DNA of 5,819 nt from assembly GCA_002422065.1 (NCBI GenBank), contig DITO01000042.1, positions 1-5,819 of the forward strand, read 5' to 3'. The notes under the pieces are model-generated. The model did no database searches and was not told the origin of the DNA. It saw only the letters and a program-made list of their open reading frames with translations. The DNA is from Erysipelotrichaceae bacterium UBA6182 (GTDB lineage Bacteria > Bacillota_I > Bacilli_A > Erysipelotrichales > Erysipelotrichaceae). Made by a program: the position numbers and the translations under genes. Below are positions 1 to 5,736 of this stretch, one piece after another (within the stretch, counting starts at the first letter, position 1; each line of letters begins with the position of its first letter).

Positions 1-29
1 CCATTGATGGTGGTTGGACAATAGCTTAA
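1..29 (+). CDS. C-terminal tail of a probable short-chain dehydrogenase/reductase (partial)
   Basis: Only the last codons are present. Reading from base 3, the frame gives IDGGWTIA followed by TAA at 27-29. Many classical NAD(P)-dependent short-chain dehydrogenases (FabG-like and sugar or gluconate dehydrogenases) end in (V/I)DGGW(T/L) plus one to three residues, so this tail is recognisable although very short. The stop sits 7 nt before a hairpin, as expected for a gene end, and the gene would converge with the membrane-protein gene on the other strand. Frame 1 also reaches a stop, at 22-24 (PLMVVGQ), but resembles nothing I know. The rest of the gene, with the Rossmann motif and the YxxxK catalytic pair, lies outside the window, so the call rests on eight residues. 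Confidence 0.5.
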
Positions 30-30
30 T

Positions 31-60
31 AAAAACAAGGTTCACAGAAATGTGAACCTT
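31..60 (-). terminator. Intrinsic terminator of the PNP/DUF3147 transcription unit
   Basis: A perfect 10-bp inverted repeat, AAGGTTCACA (37-46) and TGTGAACCTT (51-60), encloses a 4-nt loop. Read on the - strand, the hairpin is followed by G and then five T (35-31), the classic intrinsic terminator layout. The last base of the - strand TAA stop (62-60) is the first base of the stem. On the + strand the hairpin has a GAAA loop but no immediate T run (TACAGTTTTA follows). Termination of the left-edge + strand gene is therefore possible but weaker. Confidence 0.85.
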
Positions 61-416
61 TACAGTTTTATATTGAAGTAACTGAGTAATTGAGTATATA
101 GCGCATATGTCACAATGAGAATTAGACTTGAACTTATAAGTGCTCCATAAAAAGGAAAATTCATTCTTAAGAAAATCGGAAAGACTATAAAGAAGACAAG
201 TGAGGGAATAACCATCCAAAAAATAATCTGTGAGAGATCAATCATGGATTGAACTGAACTGCCACCATGATACATCCATACTAAAGCTAAGATACTAGTT
301 AGGGGTAAAGAAGCAATTAATCCTCCAATGGTAGTATTCTTGCGACTAATATAAGCAATCACTGAAATAATGAATGCGGAGAATAATGTTTTAATTAAGA
401 ATTCAATGGTGAACAT
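60..416 (-). CDS. DUF3147-type small integral membrane protein
   Basis: This is a 118-residue, very hydrophobic protein with four likely membrane helices at about 4-24, 29-49, 62-84 and 88-110. Only short loops and no extramembrane domain are visible. The pattern GGLIASLPLTSILALVWMY (31-49), then a W-V-I-P-S-L helix and a third loop with an Arg, matches the short DUF3147 family, whose function is unknown. I recognise the family by pattern only. The ATG start at 416 lies 8 nt after the purine nucleoside phosphorylase stop, so the two are almost certainly cotranscribed. The only Shine-Dalgarno match, AAAGGA (436-431), is inside the upstream gene and an unusually long 14 nt from the ATG, so re-initiation after the upstream stop is plausible. 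A role in nucleoside transport would be guilt by association and nothing in the sequence supports it. Confidence 0.8.
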   Translation of the reverse strand: MFTIEFLIKTLFSAFIISVIAYISRKNTTIGGLIASLPLTSILALVWMYHGGSSVQSMIDLSQIIFWMVIPSLVFFIVFPIFLRMNFPFYGALISSSLILIVTYALYTQLLSYFNIKL

Positions 417-424
417 ATCAATTA

Positions 425-1255
425 TTAAAGTCCTTTCGCAATGTTTTGAATTAGAGCATCAAGCCAAAGTGATAATGTTTCTGATGCTTGCTTAGCCATC
501 GTAACCACATGAGCATGATCATGTTTCTTGTCTTGTATTCCAGTTGCCATGTTAGTTACAACCGCAAAAGCAATGGTTTTAACCCCCATATGATTTAAGG
601 CAATGGTTTCAGGAACTGTACTCATCCCAATCAAATCACAGCCAAGTCGACCATAGGCTCTTATTTCAGCCCGGGTTTCATAATAAGGACCTGAGAAGAA
701 TCCATAAACACCTGTTTTAAAAGGGATACTCAACTCAGTAGCAATTCTTTCTGCTTTTTTAATCAAATCTTGATCATATGGTTCAGTCATATCAGGGAAA
801 CGAGGACCAAGATTAACATCATTCTCACCTATTAAGGGATTATTAATCACCAGGTTAATAAAATCATCCACAACCACAATATCTCCAGGAGTATATGAGG
901 TGTTAATACCACCACAGGCATTGGTTAAAATCATTGTATTGACCCCAAGAGCTTTTAATACATAATATGGAAATACGACTTCTTTCATCGTATATCCTTC
1001 GTAGTAATGAAATCGACCTTGCATAAACACAACACTCATGTCATGCACCTTACCAAATAGCAGTGAACCTGCATGACCAAACACCGTGGATATCGGAAAA
1101 TGAGGAATATCCTTATAATGTATTTCTTGAGGGTTTTCAACATTCTCACTTAAACCACCAAGACCTGATCCTAAAACTAATCCTAAGGATGGGGTATTGT
1201 CAATGAGATTTTGAAGATATTGTACACTTTCTTTAATCTTGTCTGTATAGTTCAT
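425..1255 (-). CDS. punA: Purine nucleoside phosphorylase, trimeric (PNP-I) type
   Basis: This cytoplasmic enzyme (EC 2.4.2.1) splits purine (deoxy)ribonucleosides with phosphate into free base and (deoxy)ribose-1-phosphate for salvage. At 276 residues it has full family length. Landmarks of the mammalian/B. subtilis trimeric class appear in order: phosphate loop LGSGLG (28-33, Ser30), GHAG (60-63, His61), QGRFHYYEGY (79-88; Arg81, His83, Tyr85), TNACGGIN (111-118), SGPYYET (188-194; Tyr192 and Glu193 at the base/sugar site), IGMSTVPE (209-216; Met211, Ser212), and Asn235 in VTNMATG. Asn at that last position is the known mark of 6-oxopurine (guanosine/inosine) preference. A His-rich stretch (245-249) falls where the family keeps its sugar-contacting His, probably His247. 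The ATG is supported by AGAGG at 1265-1261, 5 nt upstream. It is first gene of the unit ending in the DUF3147 gene and divergent from the glycosidase. No key residue is missing. Confidence 0.96.
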   Translation of the reverse strand: MNYTDKIKESVQYLQNLIDNTPSLGLVLGSGLGGLSENVENPQEIHYKDIPHFPISTVFGHAGSLLFGKVHDMSVVFMQGRFHYYEGYTMKEVVFPYYVLKALGVNTMILTNACGGINTSYTPGDIVVVDDFINLVINNPLIGENDVNLGPRFPDMTEPYDQDLIKKAERIATELSIPFKTGVYGFFSGPYYETRAEIRAYGRLGCDLIGMSTVPETIALNHMGVKTIAFAVVTNMATGIQDKKHDHAHVVTMAKQASETLSLWLDALIQNIAKGL

Positions 1256-1282
1256 AGGTACCTCTAATTAGTTGAGATAATC

Positions 1283-1299
1283 ATATCACGAGATGATAT
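1283..1299. promoter_or_regulatory. Inverted repeat over the PNP promoter, possible operator
   Basis: ATATCA (1283-1288) and TGATAT (1294-1299) are perfect 6-bp arms around a 5-nt centre, CGAGA. The repeat covers both candidate -10 boxes of the - strand unit, a position typical for a repressor site. The arms are short and A+T-rich, so chance is a real possibility. No regulator gene lies in the window and no known operator consensus is matched. Confidence 0.25.
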
Positions 1300-1320
1300 T
1301 AAACGAATACATAAACTCAA
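1293..1320 (-). promoter_or_regulatory. Candidate sigma-A promoter for the PNP/DUF3147 unit
   Basis: On the - strand, TTGAGT (1320-1315, four of six to TTGACA) is followed after 16 bp by TATCAT (1298-1293, five of six to TATAAT). This predicts a start near 1286 and a leader of about 30 nt containing the AGAGG site. An alternative extended -10, TGATATGAT, lies just downstream (1288-1280), but no good -35 hexamer stands at the right distance from it. The choice between the two is inference. Confidence 0.45.
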
Positions 1321-1321
1321 T

Positions 1322-1349
1322 ATGACATCTTTTATTGGTATGGTATACT
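1322..1349 (+). promoter_or_regulatory. Candidate sigma-A promoter with extended -10 for the GH3/esterase operon
   Basis: ATGACA (1322-1327, five of six to TTGACA) is followed after 16 bp by TATACT (1344-1349, five of six to TATAAT). The -10 is preceded by TGG (1341-1343), forming an extended -10 (TGnTATACT). Initiation would fall near 1356, giving a leader of about 24 nt with the ribosome site at 1371-1375. This is the best promoter in the window. Its -35 box is 1 nt from the -35 candidate of the divergent unit. Confidence 0.65.
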
Positions 1350-1370
1350 GAAAATAACATATATAGATGA

Positions 1371-1375
1371 GAGGG
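1371..1375 (+). promoter_or_regulatory. Ribosome binding site of the GH3 gene, with two possible ATG starts
   Basis: GAGGG at 1371-1375 is 4 nt from the ATG at 1380 and 7 nt from a second, adjacent in-frame ATG at 1383. The second spacing is closer to the usual optimum, so translation may begin at Met2 and give 790 residues. The difference is one Met and has no effect on the functional call. Confidence 0.7.
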
Positions 1376-1379
1376 AATC

Positions 1380-3755
1380 ATGATGTTCAATATCAATGAA
1401 GTACTTTCACAGCTTACCTTAGAAGAAAAAGCCTCATTATGTAGTGGACTTGATTTTTGGCATTTAAGAGGGTTACCACGACTCGATATCCCATCAATTA
1501 TGCTTACTGATGGTCCTCATGGATTACGTAAGCAAACTGCTTCAGCCGATCATATTGGTATCTCAGATTCACATTCGGCTACATGTTTTCCACCTGCAGT
1601 CACACTAGCAAGTACATGGAATCCACAACTTGCTTATGACATTGGCGTTGCGTTAGGAGAGGAATGTCGCACACAAGGAGTGAGTGTATTATTAGGACCA
1701 GGAATGAACATAAAACGCCATCCATTTTGTGGGCGTAATTTCGAATACTTTAGTGAAGATCCTTATGTAAGTCAGATATTTGCACGTGCTTGGATTAATG
1801 GAGTGCAGTCTCAAGGAGTAGGAACATGTTTAAAGCATTTTGCACTAAATAATCAAGAAAGCATGCGTATGGTGGTTGATACGATTGTAGATGAGCGAAC
1901 CATGCATGAAATCTACCTTAAAGGATTTAAAACAGTCATTCAAGAAAGTCAACCTTGGACGATTATGAGTGCCTATAATAAAGTCAATGGACACTATATG
2001 TCTGAGCATCCAACCCTGCTTAATCCATTACTTCGTGACACATGGGGTTTTAAAGGTGCAGTTATTACGGATTGGGGAGCAAATCATGATCGTATAGAAG
2101 GTTTAAAGGCTGGACAAGACTTTGAAATGCCAGGAGGATATCAACATCAAATAGACATTATCATTAATGCAATCAATGAAGGTACATTGTCTTTGGATGT
2201 CTTAAACACAAGAGTTAAGACAGTCCTTGAACTAATCCATAAAGCATCATTAACTCTCAATAAACCTTACCAAGACTATGATATCGAAAAACATCACCAA
2301 CTTGCTCGTCGTGTTGCAGCGGAGGGAATTGTTTTACTGAAGAATGAAGAGTTAACACTTCCAATTCAAAGAGGAACAAGACTTGCTATTATTGGTGAGT
2401 TAGCAGAGCGACCTCGATATCAAGGAAGTGGAAGCAGTCTTATTAATCCTCATAAGATAACAAGTGTTTTGAACGCATTTAAACAAGAAAATATACCTTA
2501 CAACTATGCTCGTGGTTATAATCTCGATTCAGATGATATTGAGCTACTACTTCTAAATGAAGCAAAAGATTTGGCTAGTGATGCTGATGTGGTGATTTGT
2601 ATGGTAGGACTTCCAGATCGTTATGAAAGTGAAGGATTTGATCGAAAGCATCTTAATCTTCCCCACAATCATATTGTGCTTATTGAGACTTTGTGTGCTG
2701 TCAATTCAAAGGTTATTGTTTGCTTATCCAATGGCGCACCTATACTCATGCCATGGAAGAATCTTCCATCTGCAATTATAGAATCTTATTTAGGTGGTCA
2801 AGCTAGTGGTGAAGCCCTTGTGGATGTACTTTATGGACGTGTTAATCCTAGTGGAAAGTTAGCAGAAACATTTCCTGAAAATGTTGAAGACATTCTATCT
2901 CATCATTATTTCCCAGGACAACAAAAACAAGTAGAATATCGTGAAGGTCTTTATGTTGGGTATCGATGGTTTAAGAGTGCGAATATCAAACCTGCCTTTC
3001 CTTTCGGTTTTGGGTTAAGTTATAGTGCATTTACGATTGATTCACTAAATGTTAAGGTCAAAGAAAGAGATATCATTATCCAAGGAAGTATCATTAACCA
3101 TTCTCAACTTGATGGTTATGAAACAATTCAAGTTTATGTATCTAAACCTGATAGTGTTTTAATACGCCCATCCCAATCACTGATTGGATTCAAGAAAATA
3201 TGGACCATGAATCAACAAACACAGTCTTTTGAGATCAAAGTAGATATCAAACAACTTTCGATTTATCAAGATGGTGAGAAGTTAGAATCCGGAAAATATC
3301 TTATATTAGTCGGTACAAGCAGTGATGATATTATTCAAACATTCAATATTGAACTAACATCCAAAGATGAAATTACTTCTGATAAAGCAATGGCATACTT
3401 TAATCCAGATAAAGACTTCAGACCGAGTGATGATGATTTTGAACTGTTACTGAATAGACCTATCCCAAAACCACTTCCATTAAAGCCTTATACAACTAAT
3501 TCCACACTTGTGGATATTTCAGCACATCCAATTGGGAAAATGATGCTATGGGGAATCTTAAAGATGTCCAAATCACTTAGTCAAGGAGTAGCTGATGAGT
3601 TTAATCAAGCAATGATAGAACATATGATTAAAGAAATGCCATTACGCTCATTGGTGAATTTCTCAGGTGGAAAGTTAACCATGAAGACTACATTAACTTT
3701 ATTGAGTATTATGAATCACGGACTACTTAAGACTATGATTAAAGGAGTGAAATGA
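1380..3755 (+). CDS. Glycoside hydrolase family 3 beta-glycosidase (probable beta-glucosidase)
   Basis: This enzyme removes beta-linked sugars, most likely glucose, from the non-reducing end by a retaining two-step mechanism. It has 791 residues and no signal peptide, so it is cytoplasmic. The N-terminal barrel spans about 30-285, with LTDGPHGLR (42-50, Asp44), GRNFEYFSEDPY (118-129), KHFALNNQE (152-160), MSAYN (196-200) and the nucleophile Asp231 in VITDWGA. The GH3 C-terminal sandwich (about 318-545) has QGSGSS (348-353) and the expected acid/base Glu418 in ESEGFDR. A fibronectin-III-like domain follows at about 572-650 (QVYVSKP, LIGFKK), with no PA14 insertion. Residues 660-791 form an extra, largely helical Met/Lys-rich tail containing MPLRSLVNFSGGKL. 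I recall similar tails in other Bacillota GH3 proteins but know no function. Xylosidase or another beta-glycosidase activity cannot be excluded. It is first gene of an operon with the esterase at 3757. Confidence 0.93.
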   Translation: MMFNINEVLSQLTLEEKASLCSGLDFWHLRGLPRLDIPSIMLTDGPHGLRKQTASADHIGISDSHSATCFPPAVTLASTWNPQLAYDIGVALGEECRTQGVSVLLGPGMNIKRHPFCGRNFEYFSEDPYVSQIFARAWINGVQSQGVGTCLKHFALNNQESMRMVVDTIVDERTMHEIYLKGFKTVIQESQPWTIMSAYNKVNGHYMSEHPTLLNPLLRDTWGFKGAVITDWGANHDRIEGLKAGQDFEMPGGYQHQIDIIINAINEGTLSLDVLNTRVKTVLELIHKASLTLNKPYQDYDIEKHHQLARRVAAEGIVLLKNEELTLPIQRGTRLAIIGELAERPRYQGSGSSLINPHKITSVLNAFKQENIPYNYARGYNLDSDDIELLLLNEAKDLASDADVVICMVGLPDRYESEGFDRKHLNLPHNHIVLIETLCAVNSKVIVCLSNGAPILMPWKNLPSAIIESYLGGQASGEALVDVLYGRVNPSGKLAETFPENVEDILSHHYFPGQQKQVEYREGLYVGYRWFKSANIKPAFPFGFGLSYSAFTIDSLNVKVKERDIIIQGSIINHSQLDGYETIQVYVSKPDSVLIRPSQSLIGFKKIWTMNQQTQSFEIKVDIKQLSIYQDGEKLESGKYLILVGTSSDDIIQTFNIELTSKDEITSDKAMAYFNPDKDFRPSDDDFELLLNRPIPKPLPLKPYTTNSTLVDISAHPIGKMMLWGILKMSKSLSQGVADEFNQAMIEHMIKEMPLRSLVNFSGGKLTMKTTLTLLSIMNHGLLKTMIKGVK
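3741..3747 (+). promoter_or_regulatory. Strong Shine-Dalgarno of the esterase inside the GH3 3' end
   Basis: AAAGGAG lies within the last codons of the glycosidase and is 9 nt from the esterase ATG at 3757. The GH3 stop (TGA, 3753-3755) is separated from that ATG by a single base. Ribosomes ending on GH3 are therefore placed directly on the next start, which suggests translational coupling. Confidence 0.8.
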
Positions 3756-3756
3756 T

Positions 3757-4644
3757 ATGTTTGAACATGCTACGATGAAAATCATGCAAAAATCAATGGC
3801 TACATTAGATAAACCTCGTCTTAAGAAACAAGGGCCTCCTATCTATGAAGGAAATATTACTGAAGTAGTCTTTGATGAAGAAAACATGCTTCCCTGTGAT
3901 CTAATATATTCAATCAATCAAGAAATAATCCCACCCACATGTTTTATGATACATGGGGGAGGTTTATTTTACGGAGATAAAAGTCTAAACATCCATGCTA
4001 GTGTGGAAATGGCAAAAAGAGGTTTCAATGTCATTAATCTAAATTATCCTTTACTTGAAGAAGCTTCGGTATTTGATCAAATCAATTCGATACTAAAAGC
4101 ATATGATTTCTTTCATCTACATCAATTAACATACTCTTTAAATATGAATGATGTTGTTGTGATGGGAGATTCTGCAGGAGCATATCTTACCCTCATTTCA
4201 TCGATTCTTGTCCACCGAAAAGACTTAATTAAGAAGTATGGCTTTGTTCATTCTAACATCACAATTAAAGCAATTGGTTGCATATGTATCATGGCTACCT
4301 TAACACGAAGCGATGCTTTATCATTTCTTCCTGCCTTAGCCTTTAGAGAACACGATGATGAAGACTTTCGTGATATTGTCTCATCACCATTAAACCTTAT
4401 AAAGGATGCTCCACCATGCTTTATTATGGGGTCTGAAGAGGATTTACTAAAACAGGATACATACGATTTACTAGCAGCATGTCAATCAACACATCATTTA
4501 CATGAACATCTCATCTTTGAAAAAGGAGATAAACATCCACTTTTTCATGTTTTTCCAATAACTCATGTCCATTATGAGGAAAGTCAAAGTGTGTTTAATG
4601 AAATGAGTAATTTCTTTAAAGCATATCAAAATAGAATTCTATAA
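3757..4644 (+). CDS. Alpha/beta-hydrolase, HSL-type esterase/acyl hydrolase
   Basis: This is a probable cytoplasmic carboxylesterase or deacetylase of 295 residues, with no signal peptide or membrane helix. The oxyanion motif is HGGG (66-69), followed by a NYPLLEE segment (96-102) where this family usually has NYRLAPE. The nucleophile elbow is GDSAG (137-141, Ser139). GSEEDLL (225-231) supplies the acid, probably Asp229. HVFP (264-267) in a stretch ending YEES supplies the catalytic base, best aligned as His264, though His260 is also possible. The whole triad is thus present. The order matches the hormone-sensitive-lipase/acetyl-xylan-esterase-like group (Abhydrolase_3) with an N-terminal cap of about 50 residues. 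The gene starts 1 nt after the GH3 stop, so both proteins are likely made together and may act on one acylated glycoside. The substrate is not readable from sequence. Confidence 0.88.
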   Translation: MFEHATMKIMQKSMATLDKPRLKKQGPPIYEGNITEVVFDEENMLPCDLIYSINQEIIPPTCFMIHGGGLFYGDKSLNIHASVEMAKRGFNVINLNYPLLEEASVFDQINSILKAYDFFHLHQLTYSLNMNDVVVMGDSAGAYLTLISSILVHRKDLIKKYGFVHSNITIKAIGCICIMATLTRSDALSFLPALAFREHDDEDFRDIVSSPLNLIKDAPPCFIMGSEEDLLKQDTYDLLAACQSTHHLHEHLIFEKGDKHPLFHVFPITHVHYEESQSVFNEMSNFFKAYQNRIL

Positions 4645-4645
4645 G

Positions 4646-4670
4646 AAAAGGAATCAATTGATTCCTTTTT
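4646..4670. terminator. Bidirectional intrinsic terminator between convergent genes
   Basis: AAAAGGAATC (4646-4655) and GATTCCTTTT (4660-4669) form a perfect 10-bp stem with an AATT loop, and the whole 24-bp unit is palindromic. On the + strand the stem ends in five T (4666-4670), terminating the GH3/esterase operon 1 nt after its stop codon. On the - strand it ends in TTTTCTTAT, a usable but interrupted T run for the convergent gene. The - strand stop codon (4671-4669) overlaps the stem. Confidence 0.85.
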
Positions 4671-5736
4671 ATAACTCTTGAGTGAGATCTTTTGCCAACT
4701 GAAGTAATTCATCTTTGTTAACAAGTTTATCAATAAACCGCTTTGGTATATTAGATAAACCCACTTGTGCCCCAATTAAAGCCCCTGTAAGCATTGCTCT
4801 AACTTGGTTTTGACCACCACCATTAAGCGCATGAAGTACACCGAGTTCAAAATTATCTGAAAATCGTGCAGCAAGATAATAGGAAGCAGGTAGCATATGG
4901 TAGATGGCACAAGGCATACCATAGACTAAAGAAACTTTCCAGGCTGGTTCAATGGTAATGTCAGGATCTAATGCTGCACGAGCCATGTAAGAAGGGGATA
5001 ATAGCGCATCTGGTGAAGCAAATAGTCCTTCCTGAGAGGATGCATGTTTGCCTTTTTCTGGTGCTTGTAAGTTTGAACTAGTTACCGCATGAAATGGTAT
5101 TTCATGAGAATGAACTTTCTCCATCAGTTTATCACCAAGTTGTCCATCAAGTTTATGTCCTTGAATCAACATAGCAAGGACAAGATTATAAGCGACTGAA
5201 AGTGATCCTACAATATCATCACTTTGAGTAATTTTAGTATTTTCAGCAACAACATGACTAAGCCGTCTTAAATCATTTGATAGAAAGATAGCGAGTGGAA
5301 TATTTCGTTCAAGGGATTCAGTTGTATCACTATGACTTGATAGTGAGTCCCATGAAGTATTCTCAATCACACGTTTTTGATAAACATGGCGCATAACTTG
5401 AGATGTATAGCCCCCAAGTCCCCCCATAGGGGTTCCATCAAGGAAAGGAAGTATCTCTTGATCTATCATCTTAAAGTATGAATCAAGATCATAGGCTTTA
5501 TGTTTCACTAAGTATTCTGCAGTTTTTTGAATGATAAAGCCTTGTTGAGATAGTTCACCTGCTTTTACTCCATCATGATAGCGATCTTTTTGTGGATTGG
5601 TATAATCACTAATCCATGTTCCATATGTTGCATGAAGTTCTTTTAAATCATAATACCAGTGAGGTCCTACACCTAATGCTTCTCCGATAAATGCACCTAA
5701 TAATGCTCCTTGAGCTCGATCTTGTTTAGCGTTCAT
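4669..5736 (-). CDS. ADP-ribosylglycohydrolase-fold protein with altered metal-binding motifs
   Basis: The 355-residue all-helical protein fits the ADP-ribosylglycohydrolase (DraG/ARH) superfamily. Its N-terminus reads RAQGALLGAFIGEALGVGPHW (7-27), and its end carries the family's glycine-rich helix, TGALIGAQVGLSNIP (317-331). Active members bind two Mg/Mn ions through a TDDT motif and a GGDTDT-type motif. Here the corresponding sites read AGELSQQG (59-66) and NGGGQNQ (305-311), so the expected Asp ligands are absent. I recall a bacterial subfamily with GPHWYYD near the start and GGGxN near the end, which suggests a conserved variant, not decay; the reading frame is intact. The reaction is unknown: it may be a pseudo-enzyme, a binding protein or a hydrolase with another chemistry. 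The start is well supported by AAGGAG (5748-5743), 6 nt upstream, and overlaps the preceding ORF's stop by ATGA. Confidence 0.82.
   Translation of the reverse strand: MNAKQDRAQGALLGAFIGEALGVGPHWYYDLKELHATYGTWISDYTNPQKDRYHDGVKAGELSQQGFIIQKTAEYLVKHKAYDLDSYFKMIDQEILPFLDGTPMGGLGGYTSQVMRHVYQKRVIENTSWDSLSSHSDTTESLERNIPLAIFLSNDLRRLSHVVAENTKITQSDDIVGSLSVAYNLVLAMLIQGHKLDGQLGDKLMEKVHSHEIPFHAVTSSNLQAPEKGKHASSQEGLFASPDALLSPSYMARAALDPDITIEPAWKVSLVYGMPCAIYHMLPASYYLAARFSDNFELGVLHALNGGGQNQVRAMLTGALIGAQVGLSNIPKRFIDKLVNKDELLQLAKDLTQEL

Noticed and set aside
485..560. His-rich segment near the end of the phosphorylase (residues 245-249) as a metal-binding insertion
   Set aside because: It aligns without insertion to the segment where the trimeric phosphorylases keep a sugar-contacting His, and no other metal ligands cluster there.
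1298..1311. Possible catabolite-response (cre) site between the divergent promoters, centred on CG at 1304-1305
   Set aside because: Against TGWAANCGNTNWCA it keeps the central AANCG and the final CA, but both leading bases (TG) and the T after CG are wrong. Three defining positions are missing in an A+T-rich region, so it cannot be told from chance.
1380..3755. Possible reading of TGA as Trp (mycoplasma-like code) given the low GC
   Set aside because: TGA at 3753-3755 ends the GH3 gene immediately before a well-placed esterase ribosome site and start, and the Trp codons inspected are TGG. The standard code explains the window.
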